DNA of 64,000 bases. Source: Rhizobium sp. BK376 (lineage in GTDB: Bacteria > Pseudomonadota > Alphaproteobacteria > Rhizobiales > Rhizobiaceae). Location of the stretch: contig NZ_SLZG01000014.1 of NCBI RefSeq assembly GCF_004341625.1, forward strand, positions 1 through 64,000, read 5' to 3'. Made by a program: the position numbers and the translations under genes. Below, in pieces: positions 27,076-36,335 of the stretch. Numbering within the stretch: the stretch's first letter is position 1; the number at the start of each line of letters is the position of its first letter. The notes under the pieces are model-generated. The model was not told where the DNA came from and ran no database searches. It saw only the letters and a program-made list of their open reading frames with translations.

Positions 27076-28070
27076 TTCATGCTCCTGCCTTGCAAGCGAA
27101 TACGGGGATCGAGGAAGCCAAGGGCGATATCGGAAATCAACACGCCGATGACGTTCAGGAAGGCGAGGAACATAAGGAACGACCCCGCCAGATACATATC
27201 CTGGCTCTGAAGCGCCTTGATCAGCATCGGTCCCGTTGTCTCAAGTGACAGCACGATGGCCGTGATTTCGGCGCCTGATATGATCGATGGCAGGATGGAG
27301 CCGATATCCGCTACAAAGAAATTGAGCGCCATCCGCAGCGGATATTTGACCAGCGCGCGCAGAGGATGAAGCCCCTTGGCGCGTGCAGTGATCACATATT
27401 GCTTCTGCATCTCGTCCAGCAGATTGGCACGCAGCCGTCGGATCATGCCGGCAGTTCCCGCCGTTCCGACGATGATCACGGGAATCCAGAGGTGCGAAAG
27501 GATGGAGCTCGCCTTGGCCCAGCTCATTGGCTGGGACAGGTATTGCTGGTCCATCAGATGCCCGATCGATACGCCGAACCAGACGTTTGCGAAATACATC
27601 AAGATCAGCGCCAGCATGAAATTCGGAATGGCGATGCCGAGGAGGCCGAACAGCGTGAGCCCGTAATCGCCCCAGCTGTACTGATGGGTTGCAGAATAGA
27701 TGCCGATCGGAAAGGCGATGAACCACGTCACGAGAATGGTCGTGAAGGAGACGAGGATCGTCAGCCACAATCTGTCGCCCACGACATCGGAGACCGGCAA
27801 TTGATATTCGAAGGAATAGCCGAAATCGCCATGCAGCATGCCCGCGACCCAATAGGCGTATTGCAGCACCATCGGCCTGTCGAGACCGTACTCATGGCGA
27901 AGATCCTGGATCTCCTGCAGGTTTGCCGTCTCGCCCTGCGCCTGCAGTTCGGCGATCTGGCTCTCGAAGAAATCTCCAGGCGGAAGCTGGATGATGGTGA
28001 ATACCAGCACCGAAATGATGAGGAGGGTCGGAACCATCGCGGCGATACGCCAAAGTATATATCGCAACAT
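27072..28070 (-). CDS. Oligopeptide-type ABC transporter permease (DppB/YejB-like)
   Basis: A protein of 332 residues starting at the ATG at 28070, one base after the stop of the binding-protein gene; the longer frame upstream lies inside that gene. It has the N-terminal helix MLRYILWRIAAMVPTLLIIS typical of DppB proteins, a LRHEYGLDRPMVLQYAYWV segment, and an EAA-type loop (ARAKGLHPLRALVKYPLR). Six membrane helices are visible. With the DppC-like partner it makes the translocation path. The operon order, two-domain ATPase, binding protein, B-type then C-type permease, differs from the common yejABEF order. Confidence 0.88.
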   Translation of the reverse strand: MLRYILWRIAAMVPTLLIISVLVFTIIQLPPGDFFESQIAELQAQGETANLQEIQDLRHEYGLDRPMVLQYAYWVAGMLHGDFGYSFEYQLPVSDVVGDRLWLTILVSFTTILVTWFIAFPIGIYSATHQYSWGDYGLTLFGLLGIAIPNFMLALILMYFANVWFGVSIGHLMDQQYLSQPMSWAKASSILSHLWIPVIIVGTAGTAGMIRRLRANLLDEMQKQYVITARAKGLHPLRALVKYPLRMALNFFVADIGSILPSIISGAEITAIVLSLETTGPMLIKALQSQDMYLAGSFLMFLAFLNVIGVLISDIALGFLDPRIRLQGRSMK

Positions 28071-28071
28071 C

Positions 28072-29982
28072 CTATGCGTCCCTTCCCATCCAGAAGGTGT
28101 CGGGCATGTAAACGCCAAGGTAACAGGTAGGATCGAAGCCGTAGAGAGCCTTATCCGGAATGTTGCGGAGCTTGGCAGAGCGCATGATCGGTTGCAGAGT
28201 ACTATTGATCAATCCGATGGAAAAGACCTGCTGCGTGTAGATCGACAGCATCTGGTGCCATATCTCTGTCCGCTCGCCGAAGGAAGCGGCTTTGCCCCAG
28301 CGACCGAGAAGCGCGACAAGCTCGGCCGCCTCCGGCACATCCGGCGCTACACCCTGGCTGCCGCCGGAGAGAAAGTACATTCCCCAAAGCGGCCATTGCA
28401 GCTGGTCGTCCATGGTCGGGGCCAACTGTCCGGGGTTCATATCGGCAGTAGGCACGCCGTTATCGAGGCCGTACCACACTGACATCATGGTACGCCCGCC
28501 CATTGCTCGGCTACGGAAAATGTCGCGCTGCGACGAGCGGCTGAAGAGCGCGATGCCCACCTGCCGCCAGTGATCGGTGATCAACTCGAGGACGTCGGTG
28601 TCGAGCGTGCTCTCACCCGCCGTCTCCACTGTGATCTCGGCGGGGCGTCCATCCGGTAGAATCCGGATCCCATCCTCGTTCCGCTTGTCGAGACCGGCTT
28701 CGTCCAGAAGCGAATTCGCCTGTTTGGGATCATAGTCGATCCAGGCGCTTGCATATTCCGGCTTGAAGAGCGGACTATCCGGCAGAATCGTATCGGCGCT
28801 TTCAACACCAAGACCGTAGAAAACCGCCATGTTGATTTCGTGCCGATTGATCGCCAGCGACAAGGCGCGACGGACACGCACATCCCTGAAGACGTCACGC
28901 CAGACGGTATCGGCGCAATTGAGATTCGGCATGAGCGCCACGCGCGATCCGCGGATCGCCTTCCAGAGATCGACCTTCACTGGATGGCGCTTTTCGGCAT
29001 CCTTGAGGAACGTGTAATCGTCAAAGTCGATACCCGTCGCCTGCAAGTCGCTCTCGCCGGCGCCTGCCTTGGCGGCGATGATCGAGGAGGAGCTGACATT
29101 CAATATGAAGCGATCGAGATAGGGCAACTGCAGGCCGTTCTCATCCACACGATGGAAGAAGGGATTGCGCTCGAAAACGAACTGTTCGGCCGGAGGAGCC
29201 GTCGTGTTGCGCCAGGGATCGAGAACGGGCAGATCCGGATTTTCGGGCCTGTAGCTCCGTCCCATCTTGATGTGCAGGTCCTGCCACTTCTTCGCGCGGT
29301 ATTCCTTCATAAGGGCGGACAGCCTGATATCGTCCTGATATTTCTTGTGGAATTGTTTCAGGTAATGCCCAGGCCCGGCAAGGACCAGAGGTTGCGGAGC
29401 CGCAAGCGCGGCCAGGAAATTTGGATTTGGCTGATCCCAGGAATAGCGAACCGTCAGCGGATCGATAACCTCGAAGCGAGGCAGAGTGCCGTGAGGCCGC
29501 AATTCTAGCGCTCCGCCTCCGGGGGTCAGCTGCTTGTTCAGAATGACGTCATTCCACCAGTAATGGAAATCGTCGGCGGTAAAGGGTTTACCGTCCGACC
29601 ATTTATGTCCGGGACGTATCCTGAACGTAAAGACGGCATCGCTCTGCGATTCGAACCCTTCAAGAATGTCCGCTTGGAGCTGCAGCCGCTCATCGTAGCC
29701 GACCAGCCTCGCATAGCCATAGATCGTCATGAAGCGAAGATCGCTTTGGCCGCCTATGATCGTGCGAACCGTGCCGCCATATCGGCCGGGCTCCCGACCC
29801 ATCCTCTTGACGTAGACGATCCGCGGCCGATCAGGGAGACGCTCAGCCAGGGGCGGCAATTGTGCTGCTCGCAGCCATGGGCGGAGATATTCGGGCTCGA
29901 TGTCGCGATCCGTCGCCCGCGCTGCTGCTGGCGCCAGCACTGTCGATGCGACAAGTCCTAGGAAAGAGCGGCGCGTTACCAC
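28072..29982 (-). CDS. Extracellular solute-binding protein, family 5, with Tat signal
   Basis: A protein of 636 residues. The start is taken as GTG at 29982, overlapping the ATPase stop, because it gives a compact N-terminus, VVTRRSFLGLVASTV, with a twin-arginine (TRRSFL) motif and an ARA cleavage site; GAGGAG lies just upstream. The body has the family 5 fold: a WSDGKPFTADDF segment and an RRALSLAINRHEIN segment. It would bind an oligopeptide-like or other large ligand in the periplasm. Tat export suggests folding before export. Given the neighbours, the ligand may be a glycoconjugate or modified peptide; this is inference. Confidence 0.85.
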   Translation of the reverse strand: MVTRRSFLGLVASTVLAPAAARATDRDIEPEYLRPWLRAAQLPPLAERLPDRPRIVYVKRMGREPGRYGGTVRTIIGGQSDLRFMTIYGYARLVGYDERLQLQADILEGFESQSDAVFTFRIRPGHKWSDGKPFTADDFHYWWNDVILNKQLTPGGGALELRPHGTLPRFEVIDPLTVRYSWDQPNPNFLAALAAPQPLVLAGPGHYLKQFHKKYQDDIRLSALMKEYRAKKWQDLHIKMGRSYRPENPDLPVLDPWRNTTAPPAEQFVFERNPFFHRVDENGLQLPYLDRFILNVSSSSIIAAKAGAGESDLQATGIDFDDYTFLKDAEKRHPVKVDLWKAIRGSRVALMPNLNCADTVWRDVFRDVRVRRALSLAINRHEINMAVFYGLGVESADTILPDSPLFKPEYASAWIDYDPKQANSLLDEAGLDKRNEDGIRILPDGRPAEITVETAGESTLDTDVLELITDHWRQVGIALFSRSSQRDIFRSRAMGGRTMMSVWYGLDNGVPTADMNPGQLAPTMDDQLQWPLWGMYFLSGGSQGVAPDVPEAAELVALLGRWGKAASFGERTEIWHQMLSIYTQQVFSIGLINSTLQPIMRSAKLRNIPDKALYGFDPTCYLGVYMPDTFWMGRDA

Positions 29983-31865
29983 GTGCGGAGCTCCTCGACA
30001 GCAACATCGCGACGGGCGCGGACAAAGTGGCCCGAGCCGAGGTCGGCGTAGGAAAGGTCGTTTTCTTCGCCGGTCTCGGTAAAATGCGCACCCCAATTGC
30101 GCTTGGAAGATGGTCCGAGCGCCTGCAGCGTCTCAAAATCCAACGGCCGGTCGAGATCCGGGAAAGGCACGGCAGCCAGCAGCGACCGTGTATAGGGATG
30201 AACAGGGTCGCGCAGGATGATTTCGCGCGGAGCGATCTCGACGATGCGGCCGCGATACATGACCGCAATCCGATCGGCCATATAATCGACGACGGCGAGA
30301 TTGTGCGAAATGAACAGGTAGGTGAGGCCCAGTTCCTTTTGCAGGTCTTTCAGCAGGTTCAGGATCTGGGCCTGCACGGATACGTCAAGCGCGGAAACCG
30401 GCTCATCCAGAATGAGAAGCTTGGGGCCGAGCGCAAGCGCCCGCGCTATGCCTATGCGCTGGCGCTGACCTCCGGAAAAACTGTGAGGGTATCGGCTAAG
30501 GTAGCGTTCATCGAGGCCAATCGCCCGCATCAGCGCCTTGACCTTCTCCTTGCGCTCGTCGTTGTCACCCCGAGCGTGGATTTCGAGGGGTTCGCTCAGG
30601 ATGTTGCGAACGGTCATACGGGGAGATAGCGACGAAACGGGATCCTGAAACACCATCTGGATCTTTGTCCGAAGATCCATCAGTTCATCGCCGCTGACGG
30701 AAATCACGTCGATTTCGCCGTGGCCATCATTGAATGTCACAGAACCACTGTCCGGACGAAACGCGCGCATCAGGATCTTGCTGACGGTCGTCTTGCCGCA
30801 ACCGCTTTCGCCTACGAGCCCCAGGCATTCTCCGCGACGAATGTCGAAGCTGACATCGTCAACTGCGCGTAGAAACGCGGTCTCTTTCTTTGCGAAGATG
30901 CCGCCGCTCTTGCTGACATAGGTCTTGCGCAGGTTGCGCACGGACAAAAGAACATCCGGTGCGTTTGCTACCGGCTTCTTTTTGCCGAGCAGCGTATCGA
31001 TGTTGACCGGGACCTCGCGAAGGGCCTTCAGACGCTCCCCCGGTTTCATGTCGAAGTGTGGGACTGCCGACATCAAACCTTTGAGATAGGGATGCTGCGG
31101 GTTGCGGAAGATCGTCTCGACCGGCCCGGCCTCCATGATCTCGCCGTGATAGATCACCACGACTTCGTCAGCCATGTTTGCAACCACCCCAAGATCGTGC
31201 GTGATCAGCAGCATGGCCATGTTGAACTTGTGCTGCAGGTCACGCAGAAGCCCGAGGATCTGCGCCTGTATTGTGACGTCGAGCGCAGTCGTCGGTTCGT
31301 CGGCGATCAGAAGGGCGGGATTGCAGATGAGCGCCATGGCGATCATAGCGCGCTGCCGCATGCCGCCCGACAGTTCGAACGGGTACATCTCATAGGTGCG
31401 GCTGGGATTTGTAAAGCCGACCAGTCCCAGCATCTCTTCCGTCTTCTGGCGCTGTTCGGCCTTGTCGGCGTGGCTATGGATGCGCAGCGCTTCGCCGATC
31501 TGATTCCCGACGGTGTGCAGGGGCGAAAGCGATGTCATCGGCTCCTGGAATATGGTTGCCATTCGCCCGCCGCGCAGCGCTCGCATCTCGATACTGTCGC
31601 GCGAATATTGGAGGAGATCGGTCGGCGTGCCGTTCAGGGGATCAGTGAACAGGATTCGGCCGGCAGCCTGAGCGGGCGTGGGCAGAATGCCCATGATGGC
31701 CTGGCTTATGATCGATTTTCCGGAACCTGACTCGCCGACCAGCGCAGTGACCTTGCCGGGGAGAATTCTCAGATTTGCGCCCTTGACCACACGTATCTTG
31801 TCCCCGAAAGCCGAGAACGACACGTCAAGGTTTTCGATACGCAGCAAGTCCGTCCCTGACGCCAT
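29976..31865 (-). CDS. Oligopeptide-type ABC transporter ATPase, two fused domains
   Basis: A protein of about 629 residues with two complete nucleotide-binding domains in tandem, as in YejF and GsiA. Each has Walker A (GESGSGKS and GESGCGKTT), an LSGG-type signature (ELSGGMRQRAM and SFSGGQRQRIG) and Walker B (LIADEPTTALD and LILDEPVSALD). The oligopeptide-family extension after each domain carries the HPYxxxLxxAVP motif. The ATG at 31865 (MASGTDLLRIENL) is preferred; another in-frame ATG lies 15 codons upstream. Unlike the 904-residue ABC-like protein in the same locus, all catalytic residues are intact here. Confidence 0.9.
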   Translation of the reverse strand: MASGTDLLRIENLDVSFSAFGDKIRVVKGANLRILPGKVTALVGESGSGKSIISQAIMGILPTPAQAAGRILFTDPLNGTPTDLLQYSRDSIEMRALRGGRMATIFQEPMTSLSPLHTVGNQIGEALRIHSHADKAEQRQKTEEMLGLVGFTNPSRTYEMYPFELSGGMRQRAMIAMALICNPALLIADEPTTALDVTIQAQILGLLRDLQHKFNMAMLLITHDLGVVANMADEVVVIYHGEIMEAGPVETIFRNPQHPYLKGLMSAVPHFDMKPGERLKALREVPVNIDTLLGKKKPVANAPDVLLSVRNLRKTYVSKSGGIFAKKETAFLRAVDDVSFDIRRGECLGLVGESGCGKTTVSKILMRAFRPDSGSVTFNDGHGEIDVISVSGDELMDLRTKIQMVFQDPVSSLSPRMTVRNILSEPLEIHARGDNDERKEKVKALMRAIGLDERYLSRYPHSFSGGQRQRIGIARALALGPKLLILDEPVSALDVSVQAQILNLLKDLQKELGLTYLFISHNLAVVDYMADRIAVMYRGRIVEIAPREIILRDPVHPYTRSLLAAVPFPDLDRPLDFETLQALGPSSKRNWGAHFTETGEENDLSYADLGSGHFVRARRDVAVEELRTW

Positions 31866-31934
31866 GCAAAGAATTTCCCAGTGATAAGACCTCGTGATCC
31901 GTCGAGGCACACTAACTTAGGCCATAACCGGTGT

Positions 31935-31962
31935 CCAGTTACCCGACATAGGGTGTCACTGG
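31935..31962. repeat. Interrupted inverted repeat between cyclase and ATPase genes
   Basis: CCAGT-T-ACCC, a 6-base loop, then GGGT-GTC-ACTGG (31935-31962) can fold as a two-part stem. No T-run follows on the minus strand, so it is not a standard terminator. It sits in the 157-base gap upstream of the ABC operon and could be a regulatory site. Confidence 0.3.
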
Positions 31963-32022
31963 CAAAAATCCCGTTACTTCCAAGCGATTATCGTAGAGAG
32001 ATACAGTAGCGCCGTATCAGTA

Positions 32023-33360
32023 TTATTGCATAAGTTTCTCTAGCAGCGGCCGCTCTTCGCGCTTCTTTGCGTCGCGATGAAGCAGTATCACGCGTTCTGC
32101 CTCCGACAGTCCGTCATGAACGGCATCCGCATCGGGCTCCAGCGATTGCAATTCGACCAAGGGAGCGGGATGAAGCACCGTCAGTTTCTGGCGCACGCCA
32201 CGCAACTTTTCCTCGCCGAGGGTGACCCACTCGCTGCCGGTGTAGCCTGCGAACGCCTGGCTGGCGACGACTTCGCGGGAGTATTTTTTCGTCAGGTTCT
32301 GCAGACGCTGCACCTCGTTGACGGCTGCGCCGAAGGCGGAAAAGGTGAGCCGGTCCTTCAGCCCAACATTGCCGAACATGACATTGCCGACATGGAGGCC
32401 GATACCGTAGCGAACAATGCCCAGGCCTCCTGCCTGCCGCTCCTGATTGAGCCGTGCAACACGCGCCTGCGCCTGGAAGACCGCCGATAGAGCGGCTTCG
32501 CAAGCAACCTTGGATGGGTCCTTGTGGCGTCCGCATGGGTAGACCGCGAGGAAGCCATCTCCGAGAAAGCTCAGGATTTCTCCCCCATTGCGGTTAAACG
32601 GGGCGGCGATCGCGTCGAAGAATTCGTTGAGCGTATCGATATAGGCCTGCCGGCCTTCCTTCTCCGCATACATCGTCGACTGGCGCATGTCGCCCATGAC
32701 GAGGGCCGCGCGAATGGTCTCGCCGTCGCCGCGGCGAATCTGTCCGTTCAACACCCGCTTACCGGCGTCGCCACCGAGATAGGTGGTCAGCATATTGTTG
32801 GCGAGCTTTCCGAGCACCGCCATCTTGGCGGCCATCGCCAGATGGTTCTGCAGGCGCAGCAGTGCTGCAATCATCTCCTCGGAAAAACCATTAAGGCTGT
32901 CCGTCGACCAGGAGCCCATCATACCCTGAGCCGAACCGTCTCCGAAGGCCTGCACGAAAGAGATATAGTCCGTGATCTTTTCCTTGCGCAGATCTTCAAA
33001 AATCGGAAATTCCAGCGGGCCGTCGACATCGATGCGGCGGCGGAGATAATCCAGATTGTTCGTCAGCAGATAGTAATAGGGGCTCTGCAGGAAACGCTCG
33101 GGCTTGTCCTGCGAATGACGATAGCCCTCGATCGTGAGGCCACTGGCGCGACGCCAGGTAAACCCGAGCGCGTCGTAGAGCGGATGCAGCATTGAAAAAG
33201 TCAAATGGACGCGAGCAATCGGCAGGCCGGAGGCAGCCATGCGGTCGCAGAACCCACGGACGATATTCTCGAGATTTTCGCCTTTCAGCGCAGACTGCGT
33301 GAGCCATTCGGCAACTTTATCAAGAAAGATGTCGGAAACGCTTGAGTGGATGGTCTTCAT
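32023..33360 (-). CDS. Class III adenylate/guanylate cyclase with N-terminal sensor-like region
   Basis: A soluble protein of 445 residues. The N-terminal half (about 1-195) resembles the uncharacterised region before the cyclase domain in many rhizobial cyclases, with FTWRRASGL near 67-75. The catalytic domain (about 212-400) has both metal aspartates, D224 (VMGDMRQST) and D268 (FLGDGF), then GIGLHVGNVMFGNVG and GAAVNEVQRLQ with the transition-state Asn N348 and Arg R352. It is therefore predicted active, making cAMP or cGMP from ATP or GTP in the cytoplasm. It lies on the same strand as the DUF3095 cyclase-like gene upstream (171-base gap) and the ABC operon downstream (157-base gap). Confidence 0.88.
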   Translation of the reverse strand: MKTIHSSVSDIFLDKVAEWLTQSALKGENLENIVRGFCDRMAASGLPIARVHLTFSMLHPLYDALGFTWRRASGLTIEGYRHSQDKPERFLQSPYYYLLTNNLDYLRRRIDVDGPLEFPIFEDLRKEKITDYISFVQAFGDGSAQGMMGSWSTDSLNGFSEEMIAALLRLQNHLAMAAKMAVLGKLANNMLTTYLGGDAGKRVLNGQIRRGDGETIRAALVMGDMRQSTMYAEKEGRQAYIDTLNEFFDAIAAPFNRNGGEILSFLGDGFLAVYPCGRHKDPSKVACEAALSAVFQAQARVARLNQERQAGGLGIVRYGIGLHVGNVMFGNVGLKDRLTFSAFGAAVNEVQRLQNLTKKYSREVVASQAFAGYTGSEWVTLGEEKLRGVRQKLTVLHPAPLVELQSLEPDADAVHDGLSEAERVILLHRDAKKREERPLLEKLMQ

Positions 33361-33531
33361 TCCTGGGCTTCATCCCTTTGATGAACTGGCCGTTATCCCC
33401 CGCGACCGATGTAGATAGGGCAGTAAGGCAAATTCCTTAGCCCGATGCCTTCCTTAAGTAAGCTGACGACGGGAGCGAGACAATGGGAGGACAAGCCGAC
33501 TGCAGCGAAATCATTGGAAGCCGGCAAAGTT

Positions 33532-34749
33532 TCACGGCGATCCGGCGGAAGGCAGCACGGCGGGCGTGATGGCTTCCGTGATCGAATCCATCGTTGAATT
33601 CAGCTTTGATTTCAATCGGGATGCGGCCACTGCGTAGCCGCCATCCGCGCCGTCGATAAAGTGCATGTGATCGCGCGATAGCGGCGTGGCAACGAAACAG
33701 GTCATCAGAGCCGACGCCTGACGGTGCAGTCCAAATCGGCAGATACCCTGTCGCTCGGCTTCTTCGAGCCGCTTCTCGATTCTTGACAGATGATCGCCGT
33801 CGACGTCGATCGTCATTTTCAGTCCATCATCGAATTTTCGGAAGTCCGAATTGGCTGCCAGATCACGTCTGTAGATGCTGACGTCGAACGTGGCGGTATG
33901 GATGCCGAGCTTATCGAGAAGATAGACAAGACCGATCTGGGCAATGATGAAAAGTCTCCGGAAAAAACGCATTTTCCCGACCGTCTGAGCCCGTGCCTCC
34001 ACATCGGCGCCTTCGAAATCCAAGGCGGGAGTCGGCCCTTCGACGGGCACCGGGTGGCCGTCGCGGGCCTGCTCCATCGAGATCGCGATGATATCGGTCA
34101 CCAGGCGCTGGAACTCAGGCCCGTTGCCGGCGGTGCCTGGCACGGCGATGATGGAGACGATCTCGCCATTGCGTGCGTCGATCGGGTTCCAGCGGCAAGA
34201 AAGGCCGGTAAGATCAGGCCGAGTCTCGGGAGGCGCCGGGTCGACCACATATTTCCCGGCTTTCATCTGCGCCTCCGCCCAGCTCGTGCCGCCGCCGGAA
34301 AACATGGCGTAGGAGACAAAATCGCTGGGACTGAAGCGGGCGACGCGAACGTCCAGTCCCTCGTTGCGAATGGCGGCCATTGGAACAACCGCCGTGCGCA
34401 GATCGAGCTGCAGCTCTTCCATGACCCAGGTCCTGACGGCTGCCAGCGCCTTGCGGACAGGTTCGATACCGGAGGAGGGGATTGCGACCAAGGCCCCATC
34501 GCCGCCGAACGCGAATGGGTAGTCACCCTTGCCGAGCGCGTTGATGACGGCAGAAATCACGCCTGCGCCTGCCATGTTGACGGATTTGTAGTGACCAGCT
34601 GCAATGGCGCCTGTCGAGCTGACGATATCCGCCAATGCCAGACACCAGTTGTCCGGAAGCGGGCGATAGTTGCTGCTGTCAGTCACGCCTTCGAATCGCT
34701 TGAAGACCGGCACGCTGCCAAAGAAATCGTCATTCGTCGGTTTGAGCAT
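33532..34749 (-). CDS. DUF3095-type adenylate cyclase-like protein
   Basis: A protein of 405 residues matching the DUF3095 family. Residues 36-90 look like a diverged class III cyclase or GGDEF half: LALADIVSSTGAI with D41, then FAFGGDGALVAI with GGDG at 82-85. The rest has GGGTSWAEAQMKAGKY and a C-terminal region with HRQASALMTCFV. Whether such proteins make a cyclic nucleotide is not established as far as I know. Its position just upstream of a true cyclase on the same strand suggests a shared role in nucleotide signalling. No signal peptide; a hydrophobic stretch near residue 270 may be membrane-associated. Confidence 0.75.
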   Translation of the reverse strand: MLKPTNDDFFGSVPVFKRFEGVTDSSNYRPLPDNWCLALADIVSSTGAIAAGHYKSVNMAGAGVISAVINALGKGDYPFAFGGDGALVAIPSSGIEPVRKALAAVRTWVMEELQLDLRTAVVPMAAIRNEGLDVRVARFSPSDFVSYAMFSGGGTSWAEAQMKAGKYVVDPAPPETRPDLTGLSCRWNPIDARNGEIVSIIAVPGTAGNGPEFQRLVTDIIAISMEQARDGHPVPVEGPTPALDFEGADVEARAQTVGKMRFFRRLFIIAQIGLVYLLDKLGIHTATFDVSIYRRDLAANSDFRKFDDGLKMTIDVDGDHLSRIEKRLEEAERQGICRFGLHRQASALMTCFVATPLSRDHMHFIDGADGGYAVAASRLKSKLNSTMDSITEAITPAVLPSAGSP

Positions 34750-34942
34750 GAAAGTTCCTATCGCATTTTCTCAGGCGCAGGAGACGGACCAAGGCCGTTC
34801 TTCGAGGCTGCGCCATCCCAATCCTTAGCCTAACCATCGCGAAAGACCAGTTATCGTCAAGGATAGGGGCGAAGCGGTCGACGCGCGTCCCATGATTATG
34901 ATACGTCGGCTAGATATTAATAGTTTCAGGAACGCAGATATC

Positions 34943-35428
34943 ATGAGCCGTCTGGATAGCTTCATTCGCCGTCTGACCGCACAACGCGACATTCTCAACC
35001 TCATTCTCGAAGAAGTTAGCCATATCGACGGCCCCATACTGGAATTCGGACTGGGAAACGGCAGGACATTCGATCACCTTCGCGAACGTCTCCCCGATCG
35101 CCGTATCGTCGCCTTCGATTGGGATGTCCATGCCCACAATTCGTCGGTCCCCGAGGGGGAAGACATGGTCCTGGGCAATATCAGGGAAACGGGCCAGCGT
35201 TTCATTGGCATCGACGCTGCTCTTGCCCATGCCGATATCGGAACCGGCTATGACGACAAGGATGCGATTACGCTGACATGGCTGCCGCAGCTGATAGCCG
35301 GCGTGCTGGCGCCCGGCGGCATCGCGCTGAGTGGTCTGCCGCTCGATCATGCGCAGTTGCAGGCCATGCCGTTGCCGCCAAGCGTCAAGACGGGCCGGTA
35401 TTTCCTCTATCGCCGCCTCAGCGCATAA
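34943..35428 (+). CDS. Small class I SAM-dependent methyltransferase
   Basis: About 161 residues if it starts at ATG 34943 (MSRLDSFIRRL); a start 17 codons upstream is possible. The glycine-rich SAM loop reads ILEFGLGNGRTFDHLRE, and the following acidic strand is RIVAFDWDVH. The domain is short and ends at RYFLYRRLSA. The acceptor is unknown. It is one of few plus-strand genes in the locus, divergent from the DUF3095 gene, and its end overlaps the FkbM-type gene on the other strand by 11 bases. Confidence 0.7.
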   Translation: MSRLDSFIRRLTAQRDILNLILEEVSHIDGPILEFGLGNGRTFDHLRERLPDRRIVAFDWDVHAHNSSVPEGEDMVLGNIRETGQRFIGIDAALAHADIGTGYDDKDAITLTWLPQLIAGVLAPGGIALSGLPLDHAQLQAMPLPPSVKTGRYFLYRRLSA

Positions 35429-36335
35429 ACAGCACGTCGAACTGTTCGCCTTTGGTGGGCAAATCAACCACCTTCATTGGCGTGCTTTTGTCTTCGACAA
35501 AGACGATGCATTCTTCATAATAATCTGCGAGGGACCGTGCGAAGGCCTGGCTCCCGCTGCTTCCATAGAAGGATGGCGTAAACTCCATATAGAGAGGCGT
35601 CTTTTGCGCCATCAAAGCCTGCATCGAACGGCAGGCGACCGGCTCGTATCCCTCGATATCGATCCAGATAAGGCCGATTTCATCGATCGGCGTTTGCGCC
35701 CTCTCAAGGATATCCGGCACTGTTCGAACAGGCACCAGGATCTTCTCATCAGCCGCATTCTGCTGCAGAGCGCTGCTCTTGCCGTGATTGTTGTGATGGA
35801 GAAAAAAGTCCAGCTCGCCACATCGGTCGCCGGCGGCGCAGTTGATGGCGGTGACCCGATCCTCAAGGCCGTTCTGTCGGATGTTGGCGGTAAGCAGACG
35901 AAAATTGCGTGGATCGGCTTCGACCGTGATGATGCGGCGGTAGGCCTGGCTGAGCGCGAAATAGATCGTCTGTGTTCCGATATTGCCGCCGAGCTCGAGC
36001 AGGGTGGTGCCCTTTCGCATCAGGCCCTGTTCTCTCAGTACGGCGAGCAGCCTGTCCACGTTGTCACGCTCGAAATGGCCCTTCCGGAATATCTTGCGAC
36101 CGATATAATCCGACGGCGAAAAGCTCATGACGTGATCGCCGCAATCCACCGTCATCGTCAGTACGCGTGAGCCGATGCCGCCGATGAGAAGATTACGGCC
36201 GTAGCGGGTATCGAAAAATCGTTGGGCGAGTTGCTCCCGCATCTTGCGCAGGCGGCGTTTCAGGAATTTTCGAGTTGCGGTCGCGCGGCTGAATATCATG
36301 GCCATTTCATATCTATAGCCGCGGCGCGGCGTCAT
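35418..36335 (-). CDS. FkbM-family SAM-dependent methyltransferase
   Basis: A protein of 305 residues. The SAM-binding region reads LLELGGNIGTQTIYFALS and is followed by VEADPRNFRLLTANIRQN, the classic FkbM pattern; WIDIEGYEPVACR in the C-terminal half is the conserved acidic motif. FkbM enzymes are commonly O-methyltransferases acting on sugars, polyketides or glycolipids, in line with the glycosyltransferases in the locus. The ATG overlaps the stop of the membrane cyclase gene (ATGA), so the two are translationally coupled. The substrate is not known. Confidence 0.82.
   Translation of the reverse strand: MTPRRGYRYEMAMIFSRATATRKFLKRRLRKMREQLAQRFFDTRYGRNLLIGGIGSRVLTMTVDCGDHVMSFSPSDYIGRKIFRKGHFERDNVDRLLAVLREQGLMRKGTTLLELGGNIGTQTIYFALSQAYRRIITVEADPRNFRLLTANIRQNGLEDRVTAINCAAGDRCGELDFFLHHNNHGKSSALQQNAADEKILVPVRTVPDILERAQTPIDEIGLIWIDIEGYEPVACRSMQALMAQKTPLYMEFTPSFYGSSGSQAFARSLADYYEECIVFVEDKSTPMKVVDLPTKGEQFDVLFMR

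Noticed and set aside
31935..31962. Terminator for the cyclase gene
   Set aside because: The stem is interrupted and no T-run follows on the transcribed strand; the T-run lies before the hairpin.
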